Source of the DNA: Tetracladium setigerum
Lineage: Eukaryota > Ascomycota > Leotiomycetes > Helotiales
Direction: 5' to 3'
DNA: 64,000 nt
NCBI GenBank assembly: GCA_031472005.1
Contig: PZJY01000001.1
Span: 1,860,001 to 1,924,000, forward strand
Below, piece by piece: positions 10,505 to 21,499 of this stretch; position 1 is the first letter of the stretch, and the number at the start of each line of letters is the position of its first letter. Position numbers and translations under genes: made by a program. The notes beneath the pieces are model-generated. The model searched no databases. It was not told the DNA's origin and saw only the letters and a program-made list of their open reading frames with translations.

Positions 10505-12014
10505 GGTGGTGGTTAAAATATGGTGTTTTGAGAGAGTATTTATACTTGGTGGTACAGTATTTGGCGTTGTGCAAGTGAACTATGTTAGGAGGATATCAAA
10601 AACACGATGAAGTTGAGAATGAACTGAGCGAAGATAAGGGAAAAGAGAAATGGAGGAGGGAAGGTAGCCTTTAATACCTTCTTGACTACCCACATCCACG
10701 AGTCATTATGTAACGCTCGAGGTTGGAAATGTTGGGAAAGTACTCGATAGAATCTTCTGTTCAAACTTCGATCTTGGTCTCCCTCGGCAGTGATTGTTCA
10801 TCGTCACCAGAGCCATCGTACGGCCTTAGTGCAGTCGTGCATGCACTTGTCGAATTGCCGTCATGGCTCTCCTTCCTAAAACTTCCTAGAAGGGAAGAAG
10901 ATCATGCCAGAAGTCTCCGAAAGACGAGAAGACGCAATCTCGAAGACTTCTGGTGAGCAGGTTGGTTTGTCATCGAGGCTTTTTTTTTTCGGTGACGTTG
11001 GTTTTGCAGTCTGGGGAAATCTCGGCATCGGGGTTTATGAGTTTGAATTCTCATAACGCCGACGACTAGAGAGGGGAAGGTTTCTAATAACATCTAATAC
11101 ACCTGTAGCTTTGTGGCACAATAATAGGTTCGAGAGCGAAAAGGACCACAGCTGGGTAAACATCATGGTATGAGAATAGAGATTAGGATTGCATTTGCGA
11201 GTTCGGTCTTCTCCCGATACTGATCGATTACTTTTGCACCACCCAGATCAGATCACCGCCCCCCATCTAGAATCGATCTTAATCCATCTCCATTCAGATG
11301 ATATATATCAAAACATGCAGCCCTCACTACCCCTTCTATCGGTCTTAAGTACCTCCCACTCCCTAAAGGTATCTCCGAAGTTCGGAAGATACAATCCAAG
11401 GCGAGGCACAAAAAGAAAGACGGACAGACACCATCGAGTCAACTTCAAAATGCGGGTATAAGAAACGCCATCCATCATTCCATCCCAGTACCAGTCCCGC
11501 CCATATTCCAGTCCATATTTTTTGTAGTGTTCCACCCCTATTTGCTTTCATTTTTGAAGGATTACAACAGGAAAAACATGCAAACCATCCAACGGCAATC
11601 TCCTGGTTTCGACATATATGCAAGACAAAGTAGAAACTCCTCCCAACCCATGCAGAGACACACACGACACACAACACTATTTTTAATAACAGACAAACAA
11701 GACATGTGGATAACAGCTAAGGAAAATAGAAGTGGGCCAGAGAATTCCAATCGCCGGCAGAAGGGTATTATGTGAAAGAAATAATCCGTCCAGAAAATCG
11801 TTGGCTAGTCCACACAGATACTAAAGGAGAAGAGTATATAAATGACAAAGACGATATCATTTAATGGTAAAACAAGCGAGCAACGCTCGTGAAGTGGGTT
11901 TGAGGTGAGTTTTGTTAAGGGTTGTTTTCGAAATCGTTTCGGCTGCGGATGGAAGACGTTTCTTCATCATCGTGACGAGTCGTTGCACTAAGCAGAAGGG
12001 CATCATTCAACTGC
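10505..12014. other. Intergenic 1.5 kb between bHLH and OYE genes
   Basis: Holds the OYE promoter and the 3' end of the bHLH gene. Several short open frames on both strands show no recognisable domain. No gene supported. Confidence 0.5.
10537..10544 (-). promoter_or_regulatory. Possible TATA box of the OYE gene
   Basis: On the minus strand the sequence reads TATAAATA inside the near-palindrome AGTATAAATACT, 33 bases before the OYE start codon. This would imply a very short leader, so it is tentative. Confidence 0.35.
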
Positions 12015-13702
12015 TCAGAAACGCTCAACGGTAGGGCGGTATCCATTTGTACGAGGATCGTGTTGTTGATATTGAACACCACTCATCGCTTCGGGAGCTG
12101 ATCCATTGATGCCCCTTAGTGGGGGTAATTCGGTAGGACGTTGATTATACATGGGAGCTTGGTGCGAATCTGGCTGCGTTCTAGGACGTTCATAATGTCC
12201 ATTTGCGTAACCGTTAATGGCCTGGTTCTGCTGAGATGGTGGTTGGGCGTGAGAGGCGCTACCAGGTTGACCACCATGGAATGAGTTGTGAGCATTAAAT
12301 TCTGCTCGGATTTGAGCGGTCTCGATTCGCATAGCATTCATCTCATGCTGACATGCTTCAAGATCACGTTGGGTTCGCTGAAGTTCGGCTTTGAAACGGT
12401 GCATTTCGTCTTGTTGGGCCTTGATCAGCGATTCCTTTCGCTCGTCTTCCGCAATGGCTATTCTCAAGTTAGGATTTACTAATGTCAGAAGATTCGGAAA
12501 AATTACCTTTGGTCAGGATTTCCCACTTGCTAGCCTTCGAGCCACGATCATGGTGCTGACGGCTGTTCAAGGTGTCGAAAAGTTCTTTCATTTCCGTACG
12601 TCGTTTTCTCTCTGCCAGCTTGTGTGACACCCTGAGTTCTGGAGTCCTGCTGTAAGGTTGAGAGCCGCCAGGAGATCCGCCCTCATCATCCTGCAATTCG
12701 CTCACCTGCCTGTGCTGAAGAGAGTGGTGGTGGGTAGAAACGCCCGGGAAGTCCGAAGATGCTCTGGATAGTCTGTTGAAGTCACTTGGCATTCCATCTT
12801 CTAGTCGTCTCTGCCCAGCTGGGAGTCTCGATTCTGTGGTATATTGGCTGCTGGCGATAGACTCAGCGAAAGAATTCCTTCGCGAATCGTCGAAGAAGGT
12901 GGTTCCATGTCTGCTCTCTCCAGAGGGCCTTGCTGCGGATGGTAATCTTTGCACTTCCTCCTCAGGGAAAGCCCATGCCTGACCCTTCGTGGGTTCGGGA
13001 GCACGAGCAATGTTTCCAAGCGCAGGTCCAGTAATTGCCGGGGCAGTTCTCGAGGTTGACATCCGCGGCGAGAGGATATCGCTGGGTTGTCTCTGAGGCT
13101 GGTATCCGTTCGAGAAGCGGAAGGGACCAGAATTTCTCTCCGCCGCAGACCCAGGGTTGCGTTGCTGTGCTAGACTGTTTTGCAAAGATGTAGTAGATTG
13201 ATTTTGGCTGGCGTACGGCGAGTTTGCAAGACGCATGTCCCCAAAGTTCGCACCCAATCGACTATCGACTGATTCCCTCCTCGAATCTCCATTTGGCGGG
13301 AAGGTCGCAGAAAGAGGCGCTGAATCGTAGGAATGCTGACTGAATCTGCTGATCATGTTGTCTGGCGAGGTAGGTGATACCATGGAAGCAACACTCATTC
13401 CCCCGAAGCTGGCGAATTGAGGGGTTGAGTACTAGCACCGGTCGAGATTGGAGAAGGAGTCTTGTCGATACACGAGGATCCATCAGTACCAGGAGTCGAC
13501 ACTGCGCCATTCGTAGATTGTGTGCTGTTATCTGCGTGCTTGTTAGTGTCTCTCTTACGACTACCGTCAAAGTGTGAAAGTCGGCGGGCTTACGCTTGCT
13601 TGCATGTTCAATTGAGTAATAAGCAGAGTCCCGATGATCACTGGGCCCATTCATCACGCTTGCCAGCCCTGTCGGCAACTTCTGTACTTGCGGCTGCTCC
13701 AT
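12015..13702 (-). CDS. bHLH transcription factor
   Basis: Exons are 13594-13702, 12507-13531 and 12015-12457. The introns are 13532-13593 (62 bases) and 12458-12506 (49 bases), both with CTAAC branch sites. One base is missing in the C run at 13421-13424 (plus-strand GGGG); counting it gives 525 residues. The basic region is SHKLAERKRRTEMKELFDTL, with His, Glu and Arg spaced H-x3-E-x3-R as in factors that bind the CACGTG E-box. The helix 2 segment is interrupted by the last intron and runs into a coiled-coil-like stretch (KAQQDEMHRFKAELQRTQRDLEAC). The first 300 residues are Ser/Gln/Pro-rich, and the tail is Gln/Asn/Pro-rich. The start MEQPQVQKLPTG is chosen over an upstream in-frame Met because it follows a non-conserved-looking stretch. 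The regulated pathway is not shown by the neighbours. Confidence 0.85.
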
Positions 13703-14327
13703 TGTATCAGATCTTCGAGACGGTTTATTACGGTGTCGGGGTAGGTTGGCGTTGGGGTTGAGGTTGAAGTCGAGGAGCGCAAATGTTGGTGAATGAGAGG
13801 AGGAGGGGAATAATGAACAGAGCGAGGATTGTTGGAAAAGAGCGACAGCGGACGAGCGCAATTGAAGGGCCGAAGTTGGTTCTGCACCCTCTATCTACAC
13901 AGACCTGCAACGGTAAAATTGCGCAGATTCGGGTGACGATGTAGTCAAGAGGAAGGGAGGGAGAAGTTGTCGTAGCAGCAGAGGAGGAGGATGAGGATGA
14001 TAATCGAGGTTTGGGGGTTTGCGGTTTGACTGAACGGATCTAGTACCAGAACAGGGACTCGACCCGGGCGTGATTGGTCGGGGAGGGAAGCAAATCCGAC
14101 AATAACACTTTTGCAAAGTCAGACTCGGGCGAGAGCGACGCTGGTGGTCCACTATGCGGAGTCTTAGAACATTTGCACAGATTGGAGAAGGGTGAGTAGT
14201 GCGGATGGACGGTGGGGAAGTGTTGTTGTTGTTGTTGATGTTGTAGTGTTCCTGGTGTACTGTAATAGTAAGGACAGTAGTTTGGAGACGAGGAAGTTGT
14301 CACAGGAGTTGTCGACCAAACTTAAGC

Positions 14328-14354
14328 AGAAGAAGAAGAAGAAGAAGAAGAAGA
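14328..14354. repeat. (AGA)n microsatellite
   Basis: About nine AGA units on the plus strand, followed by imperfect AAG/GAA sequence. Confidence 0.85.
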
Positions 14355-14604
14355 ACAGGAAGAAGACTCGGGAGAGAAGATGGATAGGGTGAGATGAGAT
14401 GATCTGTATGATATGTATGAAAAATGTGTGTGGTGGTGATATGTACTGTAGGTATGATAGATAGTTCCTAGATACGACCCAGAAGCGAACACCAAAGCAC
14501 CAGTTCCCATGAGTCGTTTCCCGTCCGGAAAGGGGAGGCGTAGATTTGTACTCGCCCTTGGCTTGGAAGCTTGGAAAGTGCTTTTTCACGCCGGCACCCT
14601 ACGA

Positions 14605-14631
14605 CCCTACATTCCCTACATTCCCTACATT
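14605..14631. repeat. 9-base tandem repeat, three units
   Basis: The unit CCCTACATT is repeated three times in tandem in non-coding DNA. Confidence 0.75.
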
Positions 14632-15189
14632 CATTATTATTGTGCTATGCCCTTGTCCGTACTACGGAGCCGTAGATACATACCTGTACTACTGCACTCT
14701 TGGGACTTCGGGAACGTGTTTAAAGTAGGCAAGTGAAAAAAGATGGGGGGAGGGGGGGCTCTCGGCTGCTGCACTTCAAATGCTTGCCAACATGTGTGGA
14801 TGTGGATGGATGCACGATGCTTCCCAGGATCTCGCTCGCAAGGAGTGCTGGAGTCGTACAAGGGGAAGTGCAAAGCCGCCAGGGGGGCGATGCGTGGGTG
14901 TGATCTGGTGTGGCGATATTATTGTGAGCGAGACGAGAAGACAAGGGGGAATAAAGATCACCGATTACTCGCCTGCTACAGAATAATAATGATACACTAC
15001 TGTACATAATGTGCATTATCATCATCTACTATTGCTGCCACGCATCGTATCAATATCGAACTCTCCTTCATACTGTACGTATTATTATTCCACTTGCCTT
15101 AAGCGAGAAGTTCAGCGCAGAACTACATATCAAAACGAAAGAAAGTTCACACCCTTGCATGTTTTTACACAATTCGATTGTACTATAAT

Positions 15190-15203
15190 GTACAGTACAG
15201 TAC
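15190..15203. repeat. GTACA pentamer repeat
   Basis: GTACAGTACAGTAC, the same 5-base unit as at 4717, in the gene-poor region. Confidence 0.65.
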
Positions 15204-16339
15204 GGACGGATACAAAACAAAGATTCATCTGGGCTGGATCACAGATACCAAGTTCCTGCTTCTACCAAGGGGTCGGCCACCTGCCTACAAATCCCAAACC
15301 CAACAAGGAACACATATAGATAATTTACAACGGGAGACCTCCCCCTTGAAAATATGGGGTCTCCGGACTCTGTACCGGCACCTACGGGAAATTGTCACGA
15401 CATTAAAAGTTGCAGTCGCCGACCAGGTCAAACATTTTTGGAAAGAACTGGAATGGGGACATCGCATCAACGCAAACTACGGAGTATACTCCGGTAGTCT
15501 TCCAAACCTTTTTCTGTCTCGCTTTCCTTTCTTTCTACAGCTAGGCCAGAGATATGACAGATAACCACGGACCGTTGAGCTGTCAGATTCAATAGACTTT
15601 AATACATTGTCGGCTATCACAATTTGACATCACAACAATGAATAATGGCCACCGCGGCATACTGGTGAGCTGAACACGCAAGACTTGCGTTGAGACGCCA
15701 CAAACACGTGGATTGTATTTGCAGAGTTGCAATGAAAGAAAGGGTACGTCCGTACTTTACCCTCTGCGGCCACTATCTATGTAAAGGTACTCTGTACGTA
15801 CAGTCGTACTGTACGCAGATCATCCATCCATCAACCACGCTGTCACGAGCTTTTGAGACACACGACAATCAAGTCTAAAGTATGTTACTTACTTCTAGAA
15901 GACCAAGGATAATCCCGTGATTTCTGATGAGACTGATGATAGAGTTAGTAGAACAAGACGAGTATTGACGGACTTGCGTTCTACGTCTTGAACCGCATGC
16001 GGAGTACTTCGTCGTTCCCGACCTCGTCTCCTACGTCCGTATTATTGTTGTCTCAACCGGGACCTGATAGTCTCAAGCAGCCGAGTGGCAATCAAGCGCC
16101 CCACCGACAATTCGGGCAAAAGTAGACATTTCATCTTCTATGTCGCCGATTGATCTTCATCGCATCGGGACCCTCGAAAAGTACGGCTCCGTGCCAACAA
16201 ACCGGCCGGCATGCATGCATTTCTGACCACAACAACCAACAACGTCGATGGGCATCACAGCAAATACTTTGTTGCACAAGCTGGGATCTTCCGCTTTGAA
16301 GACCCCGACCTTCCCTATCAGCGATTCAGAACGTACAAG

Positions 16340-16645
16340 TCAGTACAGTAGTCCGGACGAGGCGTTCTGACTTTCAGGACTGAGCGCAAGATTCTCGGCT
16401 GTCTCCGAATAATTGGGGTCAAGTTTGTCAACAAACGCCAACAGGCGAGGTTTTGATATCGCAAAATGCATCTCCTTCTGCGCTGCCCCTGCCTTTGTGG
16501 CGCTTTCTTTAATATATTTTGAAGAGCGCCTCTTCTCGAAAGCTTCAAGGCCAAGAAGGTACAAAAGCTGTTGCCTTGCGCTCCTACCAACGTTACCAGA
16601 GTTGTTCGATTCAGGCTATCCAGATTCCAGCAGCAGTGTCGGCTC
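16340..16645 (-). pseudogene. Possible small broken coding remnant
   Basis: One minus-strand frame reads MEPTLLLESG, meets a TAG, then stays open for about 90 codons (ending at 16340) with a charged, protein-like composition (LLGLEAFEKRRSSKYIKE, then KPRLLAFVDKLDPNY). I do not recognise a family. It could be a decayed gene, an exon with an unseen 5' partner, or chance. Confidence 0.18.
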
Positions 16646-17904
16646 CATTCCATGACACCAAATCACCGAAATTGCAGATCCGGGAGATCTCCCCCGGCGG
16701 AATGTCAGTCATTGGTGGGTGTGAAACCCCAAGACCAACAACTCTCACTGCTCCGGACTACATCCTTACAACGTTGCAACTTGTACCGTGGGACGAAATA
16801 ATCTCCAAAAGACCACGTTTTTTCTGTCGGTGGATCGATATCACCAATAGATCTCATCACGGCAGACAGATATCGTGACTTCGCGTGGCGCCTGCGATGT
16901 TTGGACCGTCTGCGGAGACATCTTTCTCGCCTCTGCGAATCAAATATTTTTGGCGGCAAACATCACGAGAAAAAGGTCAGTTCGCATGGCCGATCCCTCG
17001 AACTTCAAGACAACACATGCTCATTGCTCACAGCTTTCGAATCCCAATCCCTGCTTGCTCCCTGGCAGTGGCAGTACACCTTTTGCTTTTTCCTCTCTGC
17101 CGACACTTCATCCACGAGGTCTCCCTCTCTCCTCCCCCTGAAAGGACGTGGTTGGACCTCAACTGGGCCACAAACACAAATGGGGTGCAAGAAACACCAA
17201 ATAATTCGATGAATGCCAAGCTCGCTGTCGCTGGAGACAGACAACGTGCTCTGACCATGAGCGGCATGGATTTGCAGCGAGAACACTCACCTGTGCACCA
17301 GGTACAACCGGTTTGTCAAATACACATTATCTCATCCTCTCGTGCTTTACGTTTCGCTCGCACGTATCTCTTCAGATCAAGTACTCCTCCCAAATCTACG
17401 GGTTGGTGCATCGCATGTGCTGCGGTGAGACGAGCCCCTTCCGACCATCAAACAACAACCCCGAGTATTATCCGGACAGTGAGGATAACTTTTTGGAATT
17501 CCAAATCAATGTTTTAGATCTTGTCAACTGGGGATTTTAGGGATTTTGGGTTTATTCAGGTTTGTTGCTTTGGCACATATCCTTTCGTCTCCCAACAGCG
17601 GCCTATCCCTCATGAAGGGAAGGACAGGAAGTGAACCAAGAAAATAGCTTGTTGGATATGAATATCATCATTCGACCTATTAAATCTTCAGTCCAGAGAC
17701 AATTCATTTTGCTGCCTGATAATGTTTGGATAGGCCCCCGCACTTTGTAGCAACCCGTACCCCCAGCATAATGTAAACATCAACATAAACATCAAAATCA
17801 GACGGTAAGTAACTCCTCAACAAGAACAACATTGGATCAAGGGAATCTTACATAAGTCTGCTCGCTAGCTTCTGCATCATAGTCATCCCATGTACTGTCC
17901 TTTC

Positions 17905-17937
17905 AAGGATCGCTGAAGGATAGACGGTTCGATCCTT
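17905..17937. repeat. 8-base perfect inverted repeat
   Basis: AAGGATCG at 17905-17912 pairs with CGATCCTT at 17930-17937 around a 17-base loop. It is an isolated hairpin in non-coding DNA; no poly-T or box motif next to it assigns a class. Confidence 0.5.
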
Positions 17938-20120
17938 TGCAGCTGCTTAATCAGATCAAATGATCAAGAGCCCAAAATTCAATGCACGGCGGTGGATCAC
18001 TCAGCAGTCGTAGGAAGCATGAATAATATTCACGCGAGCATTCAGAGCTGAACGATCCCCGTTCAATGATGATAGCTAAAGTACGAGCACTTGAGTTACG
18101 CAAACTGCACGCACCACCAAGCGGCAGCGTCGCTCATCGTGCTACAAACAGTATACATAGATACTTCCGTCCCGCAAGACATGTGTCGAAAGCTTCCCTC
18201 CTTCTTGCACTTCTTAACCAACGTTCATTCAGCACGCAATCGGCCCTTTCTCTCCTTCACTATCAGTCGTGGAGAAGGCTAAATGAAGCCAATCTACAGT
18301 TCTGTGCAAGTGTAACCATGCAGTGCGGTTGAACGGACTCGGGGGTTCACGAGCCATCTGGTTACTGCGCAAGATGTAGACAAATGGCTGAACAATGGCG
18401 TTGAACAATGGAGCCTAGTATTTCAAGCTAAGTTAAAGCCCGAGAAAACCTTCAAAAAGGCATGTCGATGGATTGGTTCTCCCACGCTTCTCGCCGTTCT
18501 CGGGGATTCAAATTAAATGCAAAATAGGCTTTTTATCTCCCTACTTTTCTGAGCAAGACTGGCCGCCTCTGCAGCGTTGCGATTAGGTTCCAGCTAGCAG
18601 CGGGAGATCAACTTATGAGCACGTTTCCCTTCGCGTTGGTTCGTTATTGCGTTCGTTTTGAGCTTTTAGCTTCATCTCGTCGATGCAAGTCATTCCCGTC
18701 TGATAACACTTCTCCAAGATCGCCCCCTTACATACAGTACTATCACTCAATTTCAGTCTTTCGGGATGTCTGTTGGGGCATTCTCAACCTGCATCTTTCG
18801 AAATTACTTGGACCGGAAATCGAATCGCAAGGCAGCAGACCGAAGCACGTACTAGTTTAAGTTTGACCTATAACTACTATTCTCTGCCGCCTATCCAACC
18901 ACCTGATCTCCAGCCAGAGTGTCTCCCCTCCTCCTCTTTGATCCCAAACTCAAGAAACATATTTCCTTTTTCCATGCAGCATCAGCATGCTCCGCAGGTA
19001 CACATATCTACGTCTGTTACTTGCCCATCAGTCCTCACTTTTCCAAAAGAAAGAAAAAGAAAAGAGAAACCCGAACCTCCTCAATGCCGTTCATTTTTTC
19101 TGATATATGATATCCTATTTCGAGCTCTTTAACCAACCACCGACTCAATTCAATGATCAATGATCACAATATATGTTCCTCAGGCACACATACTCTCCAC
19201 CTGTGTTGATTATGTACGTGCCATGATCACAACAGGCCTCGGTAGCCAACCGAGAGTGCAGAGCCATCTGATATATCAAGTTCTCCAAATTTACAATGAA
19301 GCGACAGGATAGAGAGTTCCCTCAACTTCCTTCAAATCATGCCTGGAATGCTTGTTTGGTTACATGGTTCCTGCATACTTCGGAAATAATGTAAACTTGC
19401 GAAGGATATCAGTCAGTTCTCACTCACGCAGTTGCCGACTTGCCGTTCTTCACTGGATTATTCCAATGTGCTGTACTGTAGGATCCTACATCGTCCTTGT
19501 CGCATAAAACGGTGGACATATCTTTTTGCCTGCTGTTCATATTAACTCGCCAAAGACCAGCGTATATAAAACCTCCCAAGCCAGCCACCCGTGAATTCCG
19601 CAATTACCATCCACCATCAATTAATTAAGCCTTCCCAAAACACATACTGACTTCTTCCCAAGCCAAAATTATCCTAGCAACCGATCCCGTACTGTAGAGC
19701 ACTGCAAATAATCCCATTCAAGAAACTTCAACTTCAACCCCACCACAAAGCGACACAAGATCCATTGCATCATCACTAAATAATGAACAACTCAACTCCA
19801 TAATTAATTCCCAAACTTCTCCATCCATCCCACTGTCTCGGCACCCGCCAAGCGACCAAGCAGAAACACAACAAGCATGCAAGCCACATCTCCACATCAC
19901 CAAACATCGCCAAACATCGCCATCCACCATCACACCCTCACACCCACACACACCCTCATCCTCATCCCGGCGGCAGCACCAACCATCCAACCTTTTCCGC
20001 CAAAGGTAAAGAAAGCCACATCCACCCGGCCCCATCCAATATCTTTCCCTCCTCCACGTCTTTCCAACGACCCGTTTTTCCCTAAGAAGATAATGTCAAA
20101 GCTTTTCCATGCCTCCTTTC

Positions 20121-20149
20121 AAGCCATCAAGCCATCAAGCCATCAAGCC
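20121..20149. repeat. 8-base tandem repeat
   Basis: The unit AAGCCATC occurs three times in tandem, followed by a partial fourth. Confidence 0.75.
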
Positions 20150-20400
20150 TTCTGCTCAAAAAAGCCTGCTTTGACAAGGGCACTGTTTTCCTAAATCGGA
20201 TTTTCTGGGGTGGGTACGAGGATTAGGCTCAAGACTTTTCTTTTCTTTTTGGCTGGTGATTCTGATTTTAATGCGAACATCTATTTTTACTTCGTTTGCG
20301 AAAGGGGTGGTTGAGGAGAAGGAATAAACAGCTCAACCTCCCAAATGATCGAATCCAAGGAGAAACCTCTCAGGCACTGGGGTAGAATGGGATTGAATTG

Positions 20401-20428
20401 GAAGTTTTCTCCTAGAAGTTTTCTCCTA
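20401..20428. repeat. 14-base direct tandem duplication
   Basis: GAAGTTTTCTCCTA occurs twice in direct succession. Confidence 0.75.
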
Positions 20429-21499
20429 GGATACTTAGTTGATCAGTTGAGCAAGTCAGAAGCTTGACGTTGGGTGAGGTTGTGGGTTTCTTGGAGCCCG
20501 GGAAATCCCCTTCGGATATTTCTTGGAAAGTCTCACCTAATACCCATTCAACTGCAGACTGAAAAAAGGGAATTGGTTTCTTGTCATCTTTCGAGGGCTT
20601 TTATTTTATTTCAGCACGTCTTTTAGAGTTAAGAAATGCTCTCGAGTGAGAATAGGCAAGTGTTCTAATTTTCTTCTGTGGCGAGGGCCTCCTTCCTGTT
20701 GGTTGCCTCTTTGAGAAATTCGTCGTACAATGCAATTTTCTAACCCAATAAATCCAAAAATGGGACTATAGGTCTTCGTTCCAGCACGAAGAGAATTGTA
20801 TTCAAGTATTCATTTACAAGTCACATGTTCTGGAGTTTGCTGGAATTGCCTCCGTATGGAGTGAGAGAATGTCTTGCGCTTGAGACTCAGGAAATCTCTA
20901 CAGGTGTATATCTTTGAGATTAAGACATCGAGCCCAAGAAAAAAGCTGTGAATTACTTTCCAGAGCTCGGTGAATTATTTCTGGTATATATTCTGCTTCT
21001 GTTAACATTGTGGAGCCGGAATCTTTGGATCGAGATTGTCCCGAGTTCTGACCTTTCCACATTTTTTCCATGACTTGCAGCTACAACTTGTAGTCTGAAC
21101 TTTCAAAGAACTTCACAATACATCACATTGTAAGCAGCAGAGTTGACAGGTGATAATAAAAAGAAAAGTATACTGCAGTAGGGTATCTAACGCTTACCAT
21201 AACCTCAGCATCAAGCAAGGTACGGAGGTGAACTTAATGCCTCAAGTCTCAAACCCTGGAAAAACTCAACGCAAATGCAATCTGCCAATTTTGACATCTC
21301 ATCTCATCTTCCCATCTCCAATTATCGTCAGACTGCTCCATAGGCTCTTCAACGCAAAGTAGCACGCTCTGGCTCCTGTCGTTCGCATACTTGCTTGCTG
21401 GTGTTTGGTTTCCGAATTTCGATATCAGAACATATCGCCATCTCACTCCAGCATTCTTCCAACTCATCCACGGGTCCAGAATCCACCTCCCGGTGAATT

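Larger units (their letters stand above)
13703..21499. other. 7.8-kb gene-poor region upstream of the bHLH gene
   Basis: No supported coding gene. Open frames are short, overlapping and without domains; the most protein-like is at 16340-16645 minus (listed separately). The region carries simple repeats (14328, 14605, 20121, 20401), CAGTA pentamers (15190, 16341, 19471) and an 8-base inverted repeat (17905-17937). No tRNA, rRNA or transposase gene could be recognised by eye. It lies upstream of a transcription factor gene, so a long regulatory region or non-coding transcripts are possible (inference). Confidence 0.5.

Noticed and set aside
14040..14070. Minus-strand GGGTCGAGTCCC like a tRNA T-arm.
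   Set aside because: Loop too short and no cloverleaf upstream.
15178..15564. 128-codon plus-strand frame.
   Set aside because: Begins in a pentamer repeat, has no recognisable product and no supporting splice pattern.
17916..17940. GGTTCGATCC resembling a tRNA B box.
   Set aside because: The T-stem does not pair as required and no acceptor stem or A box is found at the right distance; the match belongs to the inverted repeat.
17985..18002. GCGGTGGATCACTC matches the start of animal 5.8S rRNA over 14 bases.
   Set aside because: The following sequence does not continue the match, fungal 5.8S differs at this place, and no 18S or 28S sequence flanks it. Chance.
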